Positions 22,379 through 35,904 of a DNA stretch of 64,000 nucleotides are shown in pieces. A program made the position numbers and the translations under genes. The notes under the pieces were generated by a model that saw nothing but the letters and a program-made list of their open reading frames with translations, did not search any database and had not been told where the DNA came from. Within the stretch, counting starts at the first letter, position 1, and each line of letters begins with the position of its first letter. The DNA comes from Silene latifolia (lineage: Eukaryota; Streptophyta; Magnoliopsida; Caryophyllales; Caryophyllaceae), in NCBI RefSeq assembly GCF_048544455.1, contig NC_133538.1:147728922-147792921 (forward strand). The letters run 5' to 3'.

Positions 22379-23898
22379 TGATACCGTCATTTGTGAGTAC
22401 CAAAGATAAAATTTATAATCTCCTATTAAGACTAACCTAGGCTAGTGGTAACAGGGTCGAACCACAAGGAGGCAGTTGTAAACTTTAGTTGATTTATGTT
22501 CAGTCTGAGGTAACTATTATGGGGGTTGATTTGAATTGGTCTAAGACTAAGAGCAAACAAAGATAATAAACTAAAAATACGATTTAAACAGATAAAAGAA
22601 AGGTACTAGGATGGTCGGGTCATTATAGCTTCGGCGGCAGCAAACTAAGTCGGTCTGAATCAAACACAGGTAAGGCGGGAAACAAAGAGGTCCTCTCGGT
22701 CCACTCTTAACAAATAGCATCTCTCGATCTCGCTATAGGTCCCTAATGTCACTAATACTGACTCTCGTCCTGAAAAGTGACTAACGGTCTAAACTATACC
22801 TATCTTTCGATCTTAGCACAGTCTAGTCGATTTAATTGATGGTCAAAGAACCTTCCCTATCTTTCGATCTAATGGGTCAGTCACGAAATAGGTATCTAAC
22901 TGGTCGCATGCATTCGATTCGTTAAATACAAGATTAAAACAATTAAAACGAATATAAAACCCTACGAGGTCAGTCGATCGACTGGCAATGTCAGTCGATC
23001 GACCAACACGCGAGACAGTCCTCTCTAATCTAATGCCGCCTATGCCATAAATCGCCTACATCCTAGCACTAAAGATTTAGCTACTCATGCTAAAGATGGA
23101 AACAACAATAAAACTCATAACGATTACTGAATTCATGCTTAAGGTAAATAACAACAATGACAAAACGATAATTGGCTTTCGGGACACTAGCTATCAATTC
23201 TATACTAATAATGAAAGTAAAACAATAAACTAAAATTAGGGCAGAATGAATACCGAGATTTAAGAGGAAAGATTAAGAGCAAGGGCAGAAATCCAATGCT
23301 AAAGATCGATATCCCAAACCCTAGATACTCGAAATAAACTAAAACTGAAAGTACTGTATTGTGAATAAAACTTGGATAAAAACTTAGATAGCCAAACTGA
23401 TGGTTTCATGTTACGTTATATAGCAATCAACGCAACATCTTATTTCCTAAACCTAACCTTCACGGGCTTCAAGATTCACGGTCTTTCAATTCACGTCTGG
23501 AATAGAAATCCGGTCGATCGACTGATAAGGCTGGTCGATCGACTGCTCCTCAACAAACAGTAGCTTCTAGAACCCGAGCATTGGTCGATCGACTGAGGGT
23601 GGTAGTCGATCGACTGGCTGAGCTGCTATTTGACTTCTTAAAATACGTGGATTTGTCTTTTGGGCCTTGGATTGCGCACCAAGCTCGTTCCTTAAGCAGT
23701 TCCTTTACGTCATTTGCAATGCAGATTACTTGGGGGCGGATTTGGCTTGATTTCCCGTTGAATTCTTCACATTTCTGCAATAAATTACAAAATACGGAAG
23801 TAGACGGAAATAGGGAGAAATGTAGCATAAACTACAAGAATGAGCTCTGAAATGCGTGTAAAATGGGATGTAAAACATCATATAAATGATACGCATCA
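22379..23898 (-). repeat. 5' LTR of the nested gag-protease element
   Basis: Starts TGATACC, ends GCATCA, 1,520 bp. It carries palindrome pairs at 22,973/22,994, 23,513/23,534 and 23,584/23,605, the same three positions as in the other LTR, all with 21 bp spacing. All six members are perfect GTCGATCGAC here. Confidence 0.92.
22973..23614. promoter_or_regulatory. three 21-bp-spaced palindrome pairs in the right LTR
   Basis: Spacers are TGGCAATGTCA, TGATAAGGCTG and TGAGGGTGGTA. Flanking bases tend to extend the palindrome by Y-R steps (CA or TG on each side). The last two pairs are upstream of the LTR TATA box on the element strand. Confidence 0.88.
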
Positions 23899-23926
23899 GG
23901 GTACTCGCTTCCCGACCTTGACCGTA

Positions 23927-24736
23927 AATGTGTTCCTTTAAAAGTGTAAATGTCAACAAAAGTGTAAATGTTGTCAGAATGCTAACTCAAATTAAAACTA
24001 TAATAATAACAATTAAAAGGTGACTATTACAATTAAAAAGTGTAAATGTAAAACTATAGCAAAAGTAAACATCCAAATGTGTAAGTGTAAATGTCAGTAG
24101 AAATACAGTGTAAATGTGATGGTTTAGAAGTGTAAATGTCAGCAAAAGTGTAAATGTTGTCAGAATGCTAACTCAAATTAAAGCTATAATAATAACAATT
24201 AAAAGGTGACTATAACAATTAAAAAGTGTAAATGTAAAACTATAGCAAAAGTGTTCATGTAAATGTTGTCAGAATGCGTTGATACTACTCAAAACTCAAA
24301 TTAATGAAAACCCAGCATGAAGATTTACTTCTAACAATCTTCATTTCAAACCCAGTAACAAATAATAATAACAAGAATGAACAAATTCAGAAGGAATAAC
24401 CTAGTTTTAGAGAGAAGAAAAGAGAAAAAAGAAAGAATCCAGTTGGAAATAAGTGTGTTAAGGAAGGAAGAATGTGGGAGTGTAAACATAGTACAAAAGA
24501 TATGTTCTTTTGTCCGCCAGTTTTGATCATTGGGAAGGACAATTTACAGGAAATGTTGTCCTCTTTCCTACCCAAACTTTTCCCTTTTTTTGGCCTATAT
24601 GTTGTGAAAAATCTCCACCTTAGATGTTGTCAATCTAAGGGTCCTTATAAGGACTTAAGGACTCGAATGAGGTAAGGGACTCATTAGATCTCCTCTCTCT
24701 CTCTCTCTCTCTCTCTCTGAGAGAGAGAGAGAGGTG
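23927..24736. repeat. unassigned stretch with 186 bp tandem duplication and a CT/GA inverted repeat
   Basis: The unit from 23,944 recurs from 24,130, 186 bp later, and includes many GTGTAAATGT words. At 24,692-24,733 a (CT)n run meets a (GA)n run and could fold back on itself. I see no gene and no link to the truncated Athila copy on the left or to T1 on the right. Confidence 0.7.
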
Positions 24737-24839
24737 GGATCCGGTGAGAACGACCATTCGGTGAGAACGGTGAGAACGCACTAGATACATTAGAATTAGA
24801 ATATATATATATAAAAGGTGTACCTTTTTTTTTTTTTTT

Positions 24840-25210
24840 ACCAAATCTCATATACACTTTTAACTAAAGTAGGTACGCTTTTTACCAAAATTCTATATAC
24901 GCATTTTAAGAATGTAGATACACTTTTTTTTTACCAATTCTCATATACACTTTTAACTAAAGTAGGTACACTTTTTACCAAAATTCTATATACGCATTTT
25001 AAGAATGTAGATACATTTTTTTTTTTTACCAAATCTCATATACACTTTTAAGTAAAGTAGGTACACTTTTTACCAAAATTCTATATACGCATTTTAAGAT
25101 TGTAGATACACTTTTTTTTTTTTACCAAATCTCATATACACTTTTAACTAAAGTATGTACACTTTTTACCAAAATTCTATATACACATTTTAAGAGGGTA
25201 GGTACACTTT
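24840..25210. repeat. about 95 bp tandem repeat, four units, in T1
   Basis: Units start with ACCAAATCTC-like sequence at 24,840, 24,933, 25,028 and 25,124. Each contains ATATACACTTTT, TAGGTACACTTTT and GTAGATACACTTTT. Degenerate GATACA/GTACAC words continue to about 25,470. Confidence 0.85.
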
Positions 25211-25938
25211 TTATTCTAGGTACATTTTTTAAGTGAATTCTATATACACTTATTTTTATCATAGGTACACTTTTGACTTTCATTCTATGTACATTTTTTA
25301 AAGAATGTAGATACACTTTATGTTAGCATAGGTACAATTTTTTGATAGATGTTTTGTTTTAACCAAATGTCATATACACTTTTTTTTTCAAAATGTAATA
25401 GATACATTTTTTCACATAAATTTTAGATACACTTTATAATAATATAGTTACACTTTTTCTGATCCTAGGTACACTTTCCACAATCTTCACCATGGTAACC
25501 GCCAGTGACCGGAGATGTAAACTGCAACGCTAATATATATCACCTTTTATTTCACTCCACTACCCACAATTTGAATTAAAAATACTAATATTTTTATTGG
25601 TAAAATGTAAGTATTATATATAAACAGATCGTAACCATACACGAGACTTTTTGGGTTAATCTGAATAAGACAACCCAAACCACAAACCGCAAGCCCAAAG
25701 CCAGCAAGTGATCTAACAAGACAAAATGCTCAACAAAAGCAAGCATTCATAGTAAGCAGGTTTACTAAGAGCAACAGGTGTAAGTGATACTGATAGTATT
25801 CACACAATTTCTCATTATAGACGGACACTATCCATCTATACATATAGACGAATACCATTTTACCTCACAAAATACCCATTTTGCCATAAAATGGGAAGCA
25901 CCTGGGGGTGCCCCACCTTGTCCCCCTTACCCATTTTA

Positions 25939-26289
25939 TTAGAGGTCTTTACCCGTCTGTTCGCCCCACCCGTCTATACCAAGACCTATTGTAGTATTCA
26001 TAGTAAGCAGGTTGTTAGGCATTAGCATTCCCATGTAGTTGAAGTACTGTTCAAGATCATTTCTAACAAAATCGTCAGGAGACTGGCTACCATAAACAGC
26101 AGCACCTTCAGCATCAACACCATTTTTCCCAAACTTGAACCAACATTTAGCTCTTCCACCATTGTTGGGTCCCACCTTATTGGACTTCAAGCTCGACCCA
26201 TTTAGCCTTCTGGAATAGTATGCCTTGTCCCGAAGGCGCAATGCTATTGTAACTGCAGGATTACTAGAAAAGAAAAGGTTGCAACTCAT
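25939..26289 (-). pseudogene. fragment resembling chloroplast LTD/GDC1 (LHCP import factor)
   Basis: Residues 49-89 (26,145-26,023) carry KCWFKFGKNGVDAEGA and DLEQYFNYMGML, which I recognise from LTD/GDC1, the ankyrin-type chloroplast protein that hands light-harvesting proteins to the SRP pathway. Only the region between transit peptide and the first conserved block is present. After YMGML the similarity stops and the reading continues through what looks like intron sequence, so genomic DNA rather than cDNA was probably captured. The fragment is inside T1. The assignment is from memory of the motif. Confidence 0.5.
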
Positions 26290-27373
26290 TTTTAAACAAA
26301 CGTTTCATAATCTGTCCAAATATGTGAAGAGATATTGAGATAATTCATAATGGAAAATGCAGATTATTGGATTTGTGTACTGATGTGTTGCATTCAGTAC
26401 AGACCTATGTTTATTTGTGTTTTTGCTTCTGAATGTGTATGAATAAACCATCCTCTCAGGTAATCGTTGTAGCCAGTTCCTTTCACATACCGTCTTACCT
26501 ATGACGGTCACAAGTTTGTATTATATTGTAGTAAATGGCAAGTAAGGGGCGAATTCTAGAGAAGGAAAATTTTGCCACCAAGTCTAGATGACTGCAACAA
26601 TTAAAGAAAGTTGGGTTTTGGGTTTGATTTTGAAATAAGCTAAATCAATAATAACGGCAAAGACGATGCAATGAAACTAATTTTACATATCCGTTTCGTA
26701 AATTCAATCAACACCATTTCCCTAAAACTGATCACACTAATTCACAAACCCATTTGACAAACCCTAAATCAAACACAAACCCATCTCGCACAATCATCAA
26801 AACTGAAATGATCACAAATAATTAAAATTCGCCAAAATCAAACTCTTCAATCAACAAAACTTAGCAAAAGAGAGATTGATTACAATAACGAAATAAAGGA
26901 AAAGAGCGAGGTTGACGAAGAACATGCCAGTAATTGAAGCAATTAACGGCCCAAAGCCATTGAAGAAGCATGAATCCAAACTTGTGAAAACGACGAGTTG
27001 AATGTTTATGGATTCCACGGAGTTGAGCCGGCGTCAAGGAAGTTTGCGAGGACGATTTGAGATTTTGAAGATGCACGATCATGGTTGATGCCGGCAACTG
27101 TCAGGTGCACGTGCGTGGTGATTGCAGCGTCGAGGTTTGTAGTGTCGCGGGTCAGGGAGAAGGCTCAGAGAAGTTCATTCGTTATCGGAGTTGTTGCGAT
27201 CGTCGCCGGAGACGAAGACAGAGTGGTGTAGTGGTGACAAGGGGATTTGGGTTTGAGGAAGGATCTGATTAGGCGAAGAGGTTTGGTTTTGATAAACTAA
27301 AGACGCGCGTGAGTTTTTTATAAAGGTAGTTCTCACCGTTCTTACCGAGTGATCGTTCTCACCGGATCCTACA

Positions 27374-27374
<1 letters not shown>

Positions 27375-27438
<64 letters not shown>
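27375..27438. repeat. (TA)n tract between T1 and T2
   Basis: Pure alternating TA separating the right end of T1 from the left end of T2. Comparable tracts separate T2/T3 and T3/T4 and follow T4. Confidence 0.95.
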
Positions 27439-27440
<2 letters not shown>

Positions 27441-28055
27441 GCTGTTCGAGTTCGAATCGAGCTACGGTGCAAACCGTACGAACTAGCTTAGTTATACACT
27501 TTTTTTTTTCAGATACATTTTATTACCTTACCAGATACACTTCTTATTGAGATACATTTTATAACCTAAGTAGATACACTTTTTCCATACTAAAATTCTA
27601 GATGCACTTTTACACTTTCTTAACACTAATTTTTTGCGGGTACACATCTTATTAAAGTCAGATACACATCTTATCAAACTCAGATACACATGTCATTAAA
27701 GCCACATACACATCTTATCAAACCCAAATACACATTGTATTACTACCGGATACACATGTATCTAGTAGTATTCATACATGTATCCACCCCAAAAACTACT
27801 TCCCACCACCATGCACCACCACCACTCCACCATCACCACCTCAAACAATACTTCTGGATACACAAGTCATACTTCCGAATACACAAGTTAGTACCTCCGG
27901 ATACACGAATTGATTTGCGTATCTCGATACAGTAGGTTGTGTATCTAGGAGGATTGCTTTATGGACCCACCTCCAACCACCACCACCACCACCAACGCAC
28001 ACCCCAACTCCGACCAAAACCACCAACGTTGACCCCAAAACCACCGGACCACCAC

Positions 28056-29715
28056 TGATGAGTAAGTTTATAGCCGTCAATTCTTACTATCAACAATATT
28101 TGTAAACCCAATTTAGGAAGTATAATTCGGGGTCGAACCACGAGGATGGTGGGGTGTATACTCAATTTAATACGAGTCTAGTTTAGTCGGGAAACAAGAG
28201 AGATTGATTCTAACCTAACAATTAAATTCAAACTAAAAACGAGTAATTAGCAATATGTGTAAACGATCAAATTAAAGTCTAGGGTCTTCGGGTTCATCTA
28301 AATGGGTAAGAGTGAACAAGGGTGAATAATGGGTCAAGGGTAAAGATTAGTCTAGGAAAATGACTCAAAATCTTGGCCTCCCTAAGGATGACACCTAACT
28401 ATCATTAAGCATCCAATCCTCTCTTAATCATGTTATCAAAATCCTCCATAAAGTCTCATAAACAAAGGACTTAAGCAAACAATGAAGAAAGACATGAGCT
28501 TTCACTCACACAATTCATCAAACATCTTATATGCATGAATAAAAGAACTAAACAATTTACCCACAACCTAAATATTAATCACCCAATCATCCCCTTAAGT
28601 CCCACTTAGAATCCCCCTAAACCCTAGGGGGTCACTACTCACACATAGTCAAAGGGGAAGTACAAACAATTGGGGAAGGACAAGCAAACACAATAGAAAG
28701 CATGATGCAAATTACAACAAAGCAAAATGAAGAATTGAAATGTAAACTATTGATTTAAACAAGTAAATAAGGAGAGAATTATACCAATAATAAGGAAAGA
28801 TTGATACTTTGATTAAATTAAGGAAGAAATTCTTCAATATCTCCAAAATACAACCCAATAACCAAATGTAAACAATTGTAACTAAGTAGATCTATATTAA
28901 TTTAGTAAGTAATTAAAGTGTAATTAAGGAAATATTAGTACTTGGCTTAATAAAGATTGCATAAACTTAGAGAATTTCTGAAACCTAGGGTTTTTTATCT
29001 AAAATGAATAAGGGAGGGGGGGGGGTATTTATACTACCCCTTGAACTAAACACAAATGAAAGAGAAGCCCAAAATGCGACTGTGCTCCTGTGCCGGCACA
29101 CCGGATGCCGGCCTCCCGGTCGGCAACGTCCTCCTCAAGTCCAGGATCACAACTTGCCTTGGGGTTTCTCTCTTCCGGTGGACCGGCTGCCGGGCTGGCG
29201 GCAGAAAGTACTCCTTGGTTGATTCTCTACTTCATTTTTCTCAATATATGTTGCGTGTGCCGGCTGACCGGCCTCCTTGCCGGCAGCGAGTCATTCTAAT
29301 TCTGGCTCAAAAATATTCCTTGAAATTTGCTAAGTGTTGGCATGTGTTCCCTGCCAGTGGACCGGCTGCCGGCCTGCCGTCAGAGAATACTTCTTCAGTC
29401 ATTTCCTTCATTTGTGTGGTTGGGAAGGGTGTCCCTGCCGGTGGACCAGCTACCGGCCTACCGGCAGAGACACCTTTCTCAGCATTTTCCATCCTCTTCT
29501 TCTCAAGCTAACTCGATCTTTAGCCCGCGCTTGCTCCTTCTTCAAGCTTGCCTTCTCTTAGGCCTATTCCCTGCAAATAGAGATGGGAATTCATAGTATG
29601 CGACCATGTGAAATTAAAGGGCAAAATGCAAGCGAGTCGGGGTTAAAATTGTGTCAAATGGGGTCAAAAATTATGAAAAGAAAGAGGGGAATTGGTCAAA
29701 AATAATCAATCATCA
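28056..29715 (-). repeat. 3' LTR of Athila copy 2
   Basis: 1,660 bp from TGATGAG to TCATCA. A TATA box TATAAATA (element strand) is at 29,026-29,033, preceded upstream by five CCGG-rich modules at about 29,093-29,470. At many sites it differs from the partner LTR, where the partner agrees with the LTR at 11,985-13,652. Confidence 0.92.
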
Positions 29716-32795
<3,080 letters not shown>

Positions 32796-34160
32796 CTAGG
32801 ACTCGTTGTCCTCATCATCATCCTCCTCCTCCCCGAACACGAACTCTCGGATGAAGTCATATGTGTTCATGCCCGTGGTCATGTCAACGAACATCTCCGT
32901 CCCCCCTCCCGAGCCACCTCCAAGCTCGGGGTTACCAAAAATAGAGGTTGCTCCCCCAAACCATTGAGTATCATGCCCCTCCCCTTGAGAGGCCAGAGGG
33001 GGAAGGACCGGGGCGGCAAAGTAATTGGGCCGAATGTTGATACCGGCGTAGGCGTAGCTCCTATCTCTCGAGTACCCACCATCCGGCTCGAGGTAGTAAG
33101 ATGGATATAGGCCGGAGGGGTGGTTGTATTGCCTCATCCGATAGTCATCATAAATGGGGAATTGCCCCACCGATTGGTCGAAGTAGATCCTATCCAGCCA
33201 TTGCTCTATACCGCGCCTCTGACTTGCGGCCGTTTGCAAGCCCATTCTCATGTCATTTATAAACTCCACCAAGTCGGAGTGAAGTGGGGTCGGTGGAAGA
33301 GGTTGGCTTGAGGAGCCTTTACCAAAGGGAACCACCCATGGTTGAGATTGGAATGGGGGAGGTTAGATGGAGGAATTAGGCATCGTGAATTGGAGGGTAG
33401 ATGTGGTTTGTGCACGGTTGTCCCTCCCATAGGTATTTGGGTGAGAGGGAGGGGGTTGGGTGGTGTCTTCCTCTGCTTGGATTTCAAGGAGATATGATTC
33501 TTCACCGGGTTTGATCTTGAATTTGGATGCATTGGGGAGTGGGACGGAATTTCGCTTTTGTATGTGCCAATATTCTAGGCCATCAAAGGGGTTTGTCTTA
33601 ATCCATTCAAGTTTCTTTGCCAAATAATCCTTTGTGATCCAAGTATCCCCCCATAGCCAATTCATGGTGGATAAATCCACTAGGCGGTCTAAATGCTTGG
33701 CTATGCGGGTGATGAGGCCACCCACATGGAGGGGGACTCTTTGCCCCGGAGACTTGGCCAATTTGGACAAATGGAGGGCCAAGTGATGACCCACATTAAT
33801 TTCATAGGGAGTTGGGGTTTTGAGTAAATAAGAGCCCAAAATTTCAAGCTCAATTGTGCGAAAGACCCACGGCTCGTCCGTAACAAAAACCGTGCACCCC
33901 ATAAACCGGTGCCAAATTCTAATTAGCGCATTGTGACAAAAAAAATTCCGGCCTTTTCACACCATTTTTATCTTCCACTCCCGAGATAGCCTTCCAAACC
34001 CGAGAAAAATGCATATTTGCGGGTGTCTTATGGTTGGGGGAATTTTTTATTAAAAAAATTTGGCTATGTCGGCCAAGGGACAAGGTGTGGTCTCGGTTCA
34101 TGAGACGGAAATGGATTTGGGCTACCATTGATGTTTGAAGATGTTTATCGAGACGAAAAC

Positions 34161-34713
34161 TGTAACACCCCAGTTATTGAGAGTAAGGTTGTCCCACATC
34201 GGGGAATTGAGGAGGTTGTGATATGTTTATAAGGTATTCCACCCACCACTTAGTAACAAGGCCTTGTGCTTTTGGGCTTAAGTGAGGACAAATAATGGGC
34301 CCAAAGGTACACATCCCATCTTATTGGGGTTGTGTTACGACGGTGGCGGGTCGAGTTGTTATAAATGGTATCAGAGCGACCCTGCGACCGTGTGGTGAGC
34401 TCGTGGTCGGGAGTACCCGGGTCACACACCTAGCGGGGGAGGATTCTGGGCTTGGCTGCGGTCAAGTTGGAGGCACAACGAGGACGTTGTGTTCTTTAAG
34501 TGGGGGAGATTGTAACACCTCAGTTATTGAGAGTAAGGTTGTCCCACATCGGGGAATTGAGGAGGTTGTGATATGTTTATAAGGGATTCCACCCACCACT
34601 TAGTAACAAGGCCTTGTGCTTTTGGGCTTAAGTGAGGACAAATAATGGGCCCAAAGGTACACATCCCATCTTATTGGGGTTGTGTTACGACGGTGGCGGG
34701 TCGGGTTGTTATA
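34161..34713 (+). mobile_element. TRIM retrotransposon
   Basis: Two 203 bp LTRs (34,161-34,363 and 34,511-34,713; three differences seen) start TGTAACACC and end GTTATA. The primer site TGGTATCAGAGC (34,366-34,377) matches the initiator-tRNA-Met type, and a PPT AAGTGGGGGAGAT (34,498-34,510) precedes the 3' LTR. The target duplication AAAAC (34,156-34,160 and 34,714-34,718) is single at 4,608-4,612 in Athila copy 1, which confirms the insertion. There is no coding capacity in the 147 bp interior. I do not see a 5S rRNA-like block in the LTR, so it is not an obvious Cassandra. Confidence 0.93.
34474..34491 (+). promoter_or_regulatory. RGGA stem-loop before the 3' LTR, TRIM
   Basis: CACAACG-AGGA-CGTTGTG, a perfect 7 bp stem with an AGGA loop, ends 19 nt before the 3' LTR. 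In an interior of only 147 bp it is one of few recognisable structures besides the primer site and PPT. Confidence 0.78.
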
Positions 34714-35244
34714 AAAACTACTTAGGAATTCCCAAGTAAGACGGGGGTAAGTTTCCTCATGGATGTTATACATACCCTTCATCCTGACTCCTTTGAACAA
34801 GGCAAATGTCTCCGTATCCAATCCTAGGCTCCTCATATCGGGGTGACAAATAAATCTAGTCGGGGTGAGGGGCGATTTTTGAAAAGGATAAATTTACCTT
34901 TATGTGCTTGTGTCGCAAACACCACATCCGGGAAGTCGGGATCCGGATTGGTGTCGGAAGTCGCCGCCTCAACTAGTTGTTGTTGAGCCCTCACAAGATC
35001 CGCCCTAGTCCTCTTGCTTGCCATTTGTGATGGATTTAAAGGTGAAAAATGAAGGAGGAGTGATGGGTTGTTAATGGATAGAGGTATGGTGCGGGTTTAA
35101 TGAGGATTTGTGGTAATTTGATGGGGGTTTGATGGTGTTTTGTTGGGGTAGGAAAGGGAAATAAGGGAAGTAAGAGACAAGAAAAGATTGAAAAAGAATT
35201 AAGAAGTAAGGCATACACGGCTTGATTTAGGCAATTTTGTGGTT

Positions 35245-35640
35245 CTGTGCCGGTAGTGGGTGCCGGCAGCCGGTCTGCCGGCAGAGAACCCATATCCTAT
35301 TTCCCTAAAATTCAATTTTTCTTCAGAAATAAAACGACTCGCTGCCGGTGGGGGTACCGGCTGCCGGTCCACCGGCAGAGAGTAATCTCATGTACAGCTT
35401 TTGTCTTTCAATGTGTGTCCCTGACGGTGGACCGGCCTGCCGGCAGAGACACCTCTTTCCTCCTTTTCCTTAGTCTTTTCTTAGTGACGGGTTCCTCTGC
35501 CGGTGGATCGGCTGCCGGCAAGCCGGCAGAGGATACTCCTTCCTTCTTTTTCCGCCTGTTTTCCTCAATAATGGGTCTCTCTGCCGGTGAGCCAGCTGCC
35601 TACCGGTAGAGGCACCAGCTGCCGGTCCACCGGCAGAGAG
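35245..35640. repeat. CCGG-rich palindromic modules, internal cluster, copy 2
   Basis: Counterpart of 5,137-5,585, with one module fewer because the stretch between two modules near 35,600 is deleted relative to copy 1. Breakpoints lie inside the repeated motif, as expected of recombination between modules. Confidence 0.75.
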
Positions 35641-35904
35641 TCATTTCTCAAGAATTTCATCTTGTTTTCTTTCTTTGCCTAGAAAATTAAATCCCGACTC
35701 CTTCACTTACCCCTTTTTTCGAGTTTTTCACTTTTAAACTGACATCTCATGTCGGGATTTTGGGTAAAGAGAAGGGACCCGCTTTGCAATCAACCTTGTG
35801 CCAAGAATGATATTTTCAAATCCTCTCATTTTCTAACTACATGCATGTTATATACAAATGGTGGTTCTTTTGGAAATCCACCAAACCGTCTTAATGTTAG
35901 AGAT

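Larger units (their letters stand above)
15446..23898 (-). mobile_element. non-autonomous Ty3/gypsy element, gag-protease only, nested in Athila copy 3
   Basis: Two LTRs of about 1.52 kb (15,446-16,961 and 22,379-23,898) are flanked by the 5 bp duplication GGGTA (15,441-15,445 and 23,899-23,903). Next to the right LTR is a perfect tRNA-Asp primer site; next to the left LTR is a PPT-like TTTGGGGAAGTT. Inside are gag, a zinc knuckle and protease. RT, RNase H and integrase are absent, and their place is taken by about 2.2 kb of non-coding DNA. The element would need another element's enzymes. It carries eleven palindrome pairs described separately. Confidence 0.92.
24737..27369. mobile_element. 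TIR element T1 with captured gene fragment
   Basis: The 41 bp terminal inverted repeats (24,737-24,777 and 27,329-27,369) match at 38 positions and begin GGATCCGGTGAGAACG; GGTGAGAAC-like words recur within each end. The right end abuts a (TA)n tract; the left end abuts a CT/GA tract, and no clear target duplication is seen. Inside are tandem repeats rich in GATACACTTTT and an LTD/GDC1-like fragment. There is no transposase, so it is non-autonomous. Superfamily is open; Mutator-like Pack elements are one possibility. Confidence 0.75.
32796..35024 (-). pseudogene. Athila env-like ORF, broken, copy 2
   Basis: Homologous to 3,248-4,918. Pieces are 35,024-34,833 (MASKRTRADL start), 34,836 down to the TRIM at 34,713, its continuation 34,160-33,919, then 33,902-33,363 and 33,335-32,796. 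The ATGA junction and the T8 frameshift are shared with copy 1. A private TAA replaces Gln at about 33,360. The TRIM interrupts the block after WEFLSSF. Confidence 0.65.

Noticed and set aside
16040-23614. Paired palindromes as a CRISPR-like array
   Set aside because: The pairs are dispersed over 7.5 kb, repeats are 10 bp, spacers 11 bp, and the host is a plant. There is no cas gene and no regular array.
23898-23926. End of homology at GACCGTA as an LTR terminus
   Set aside because: It lacks TG/CA ends, and lies inside the 3' region of copy 3, so it is a truncation point.
34161-34713. Cassandra-type TRIM
   Set aside because: The primer site fits, but I see no 5S rRNA-like sequence in the LTR.
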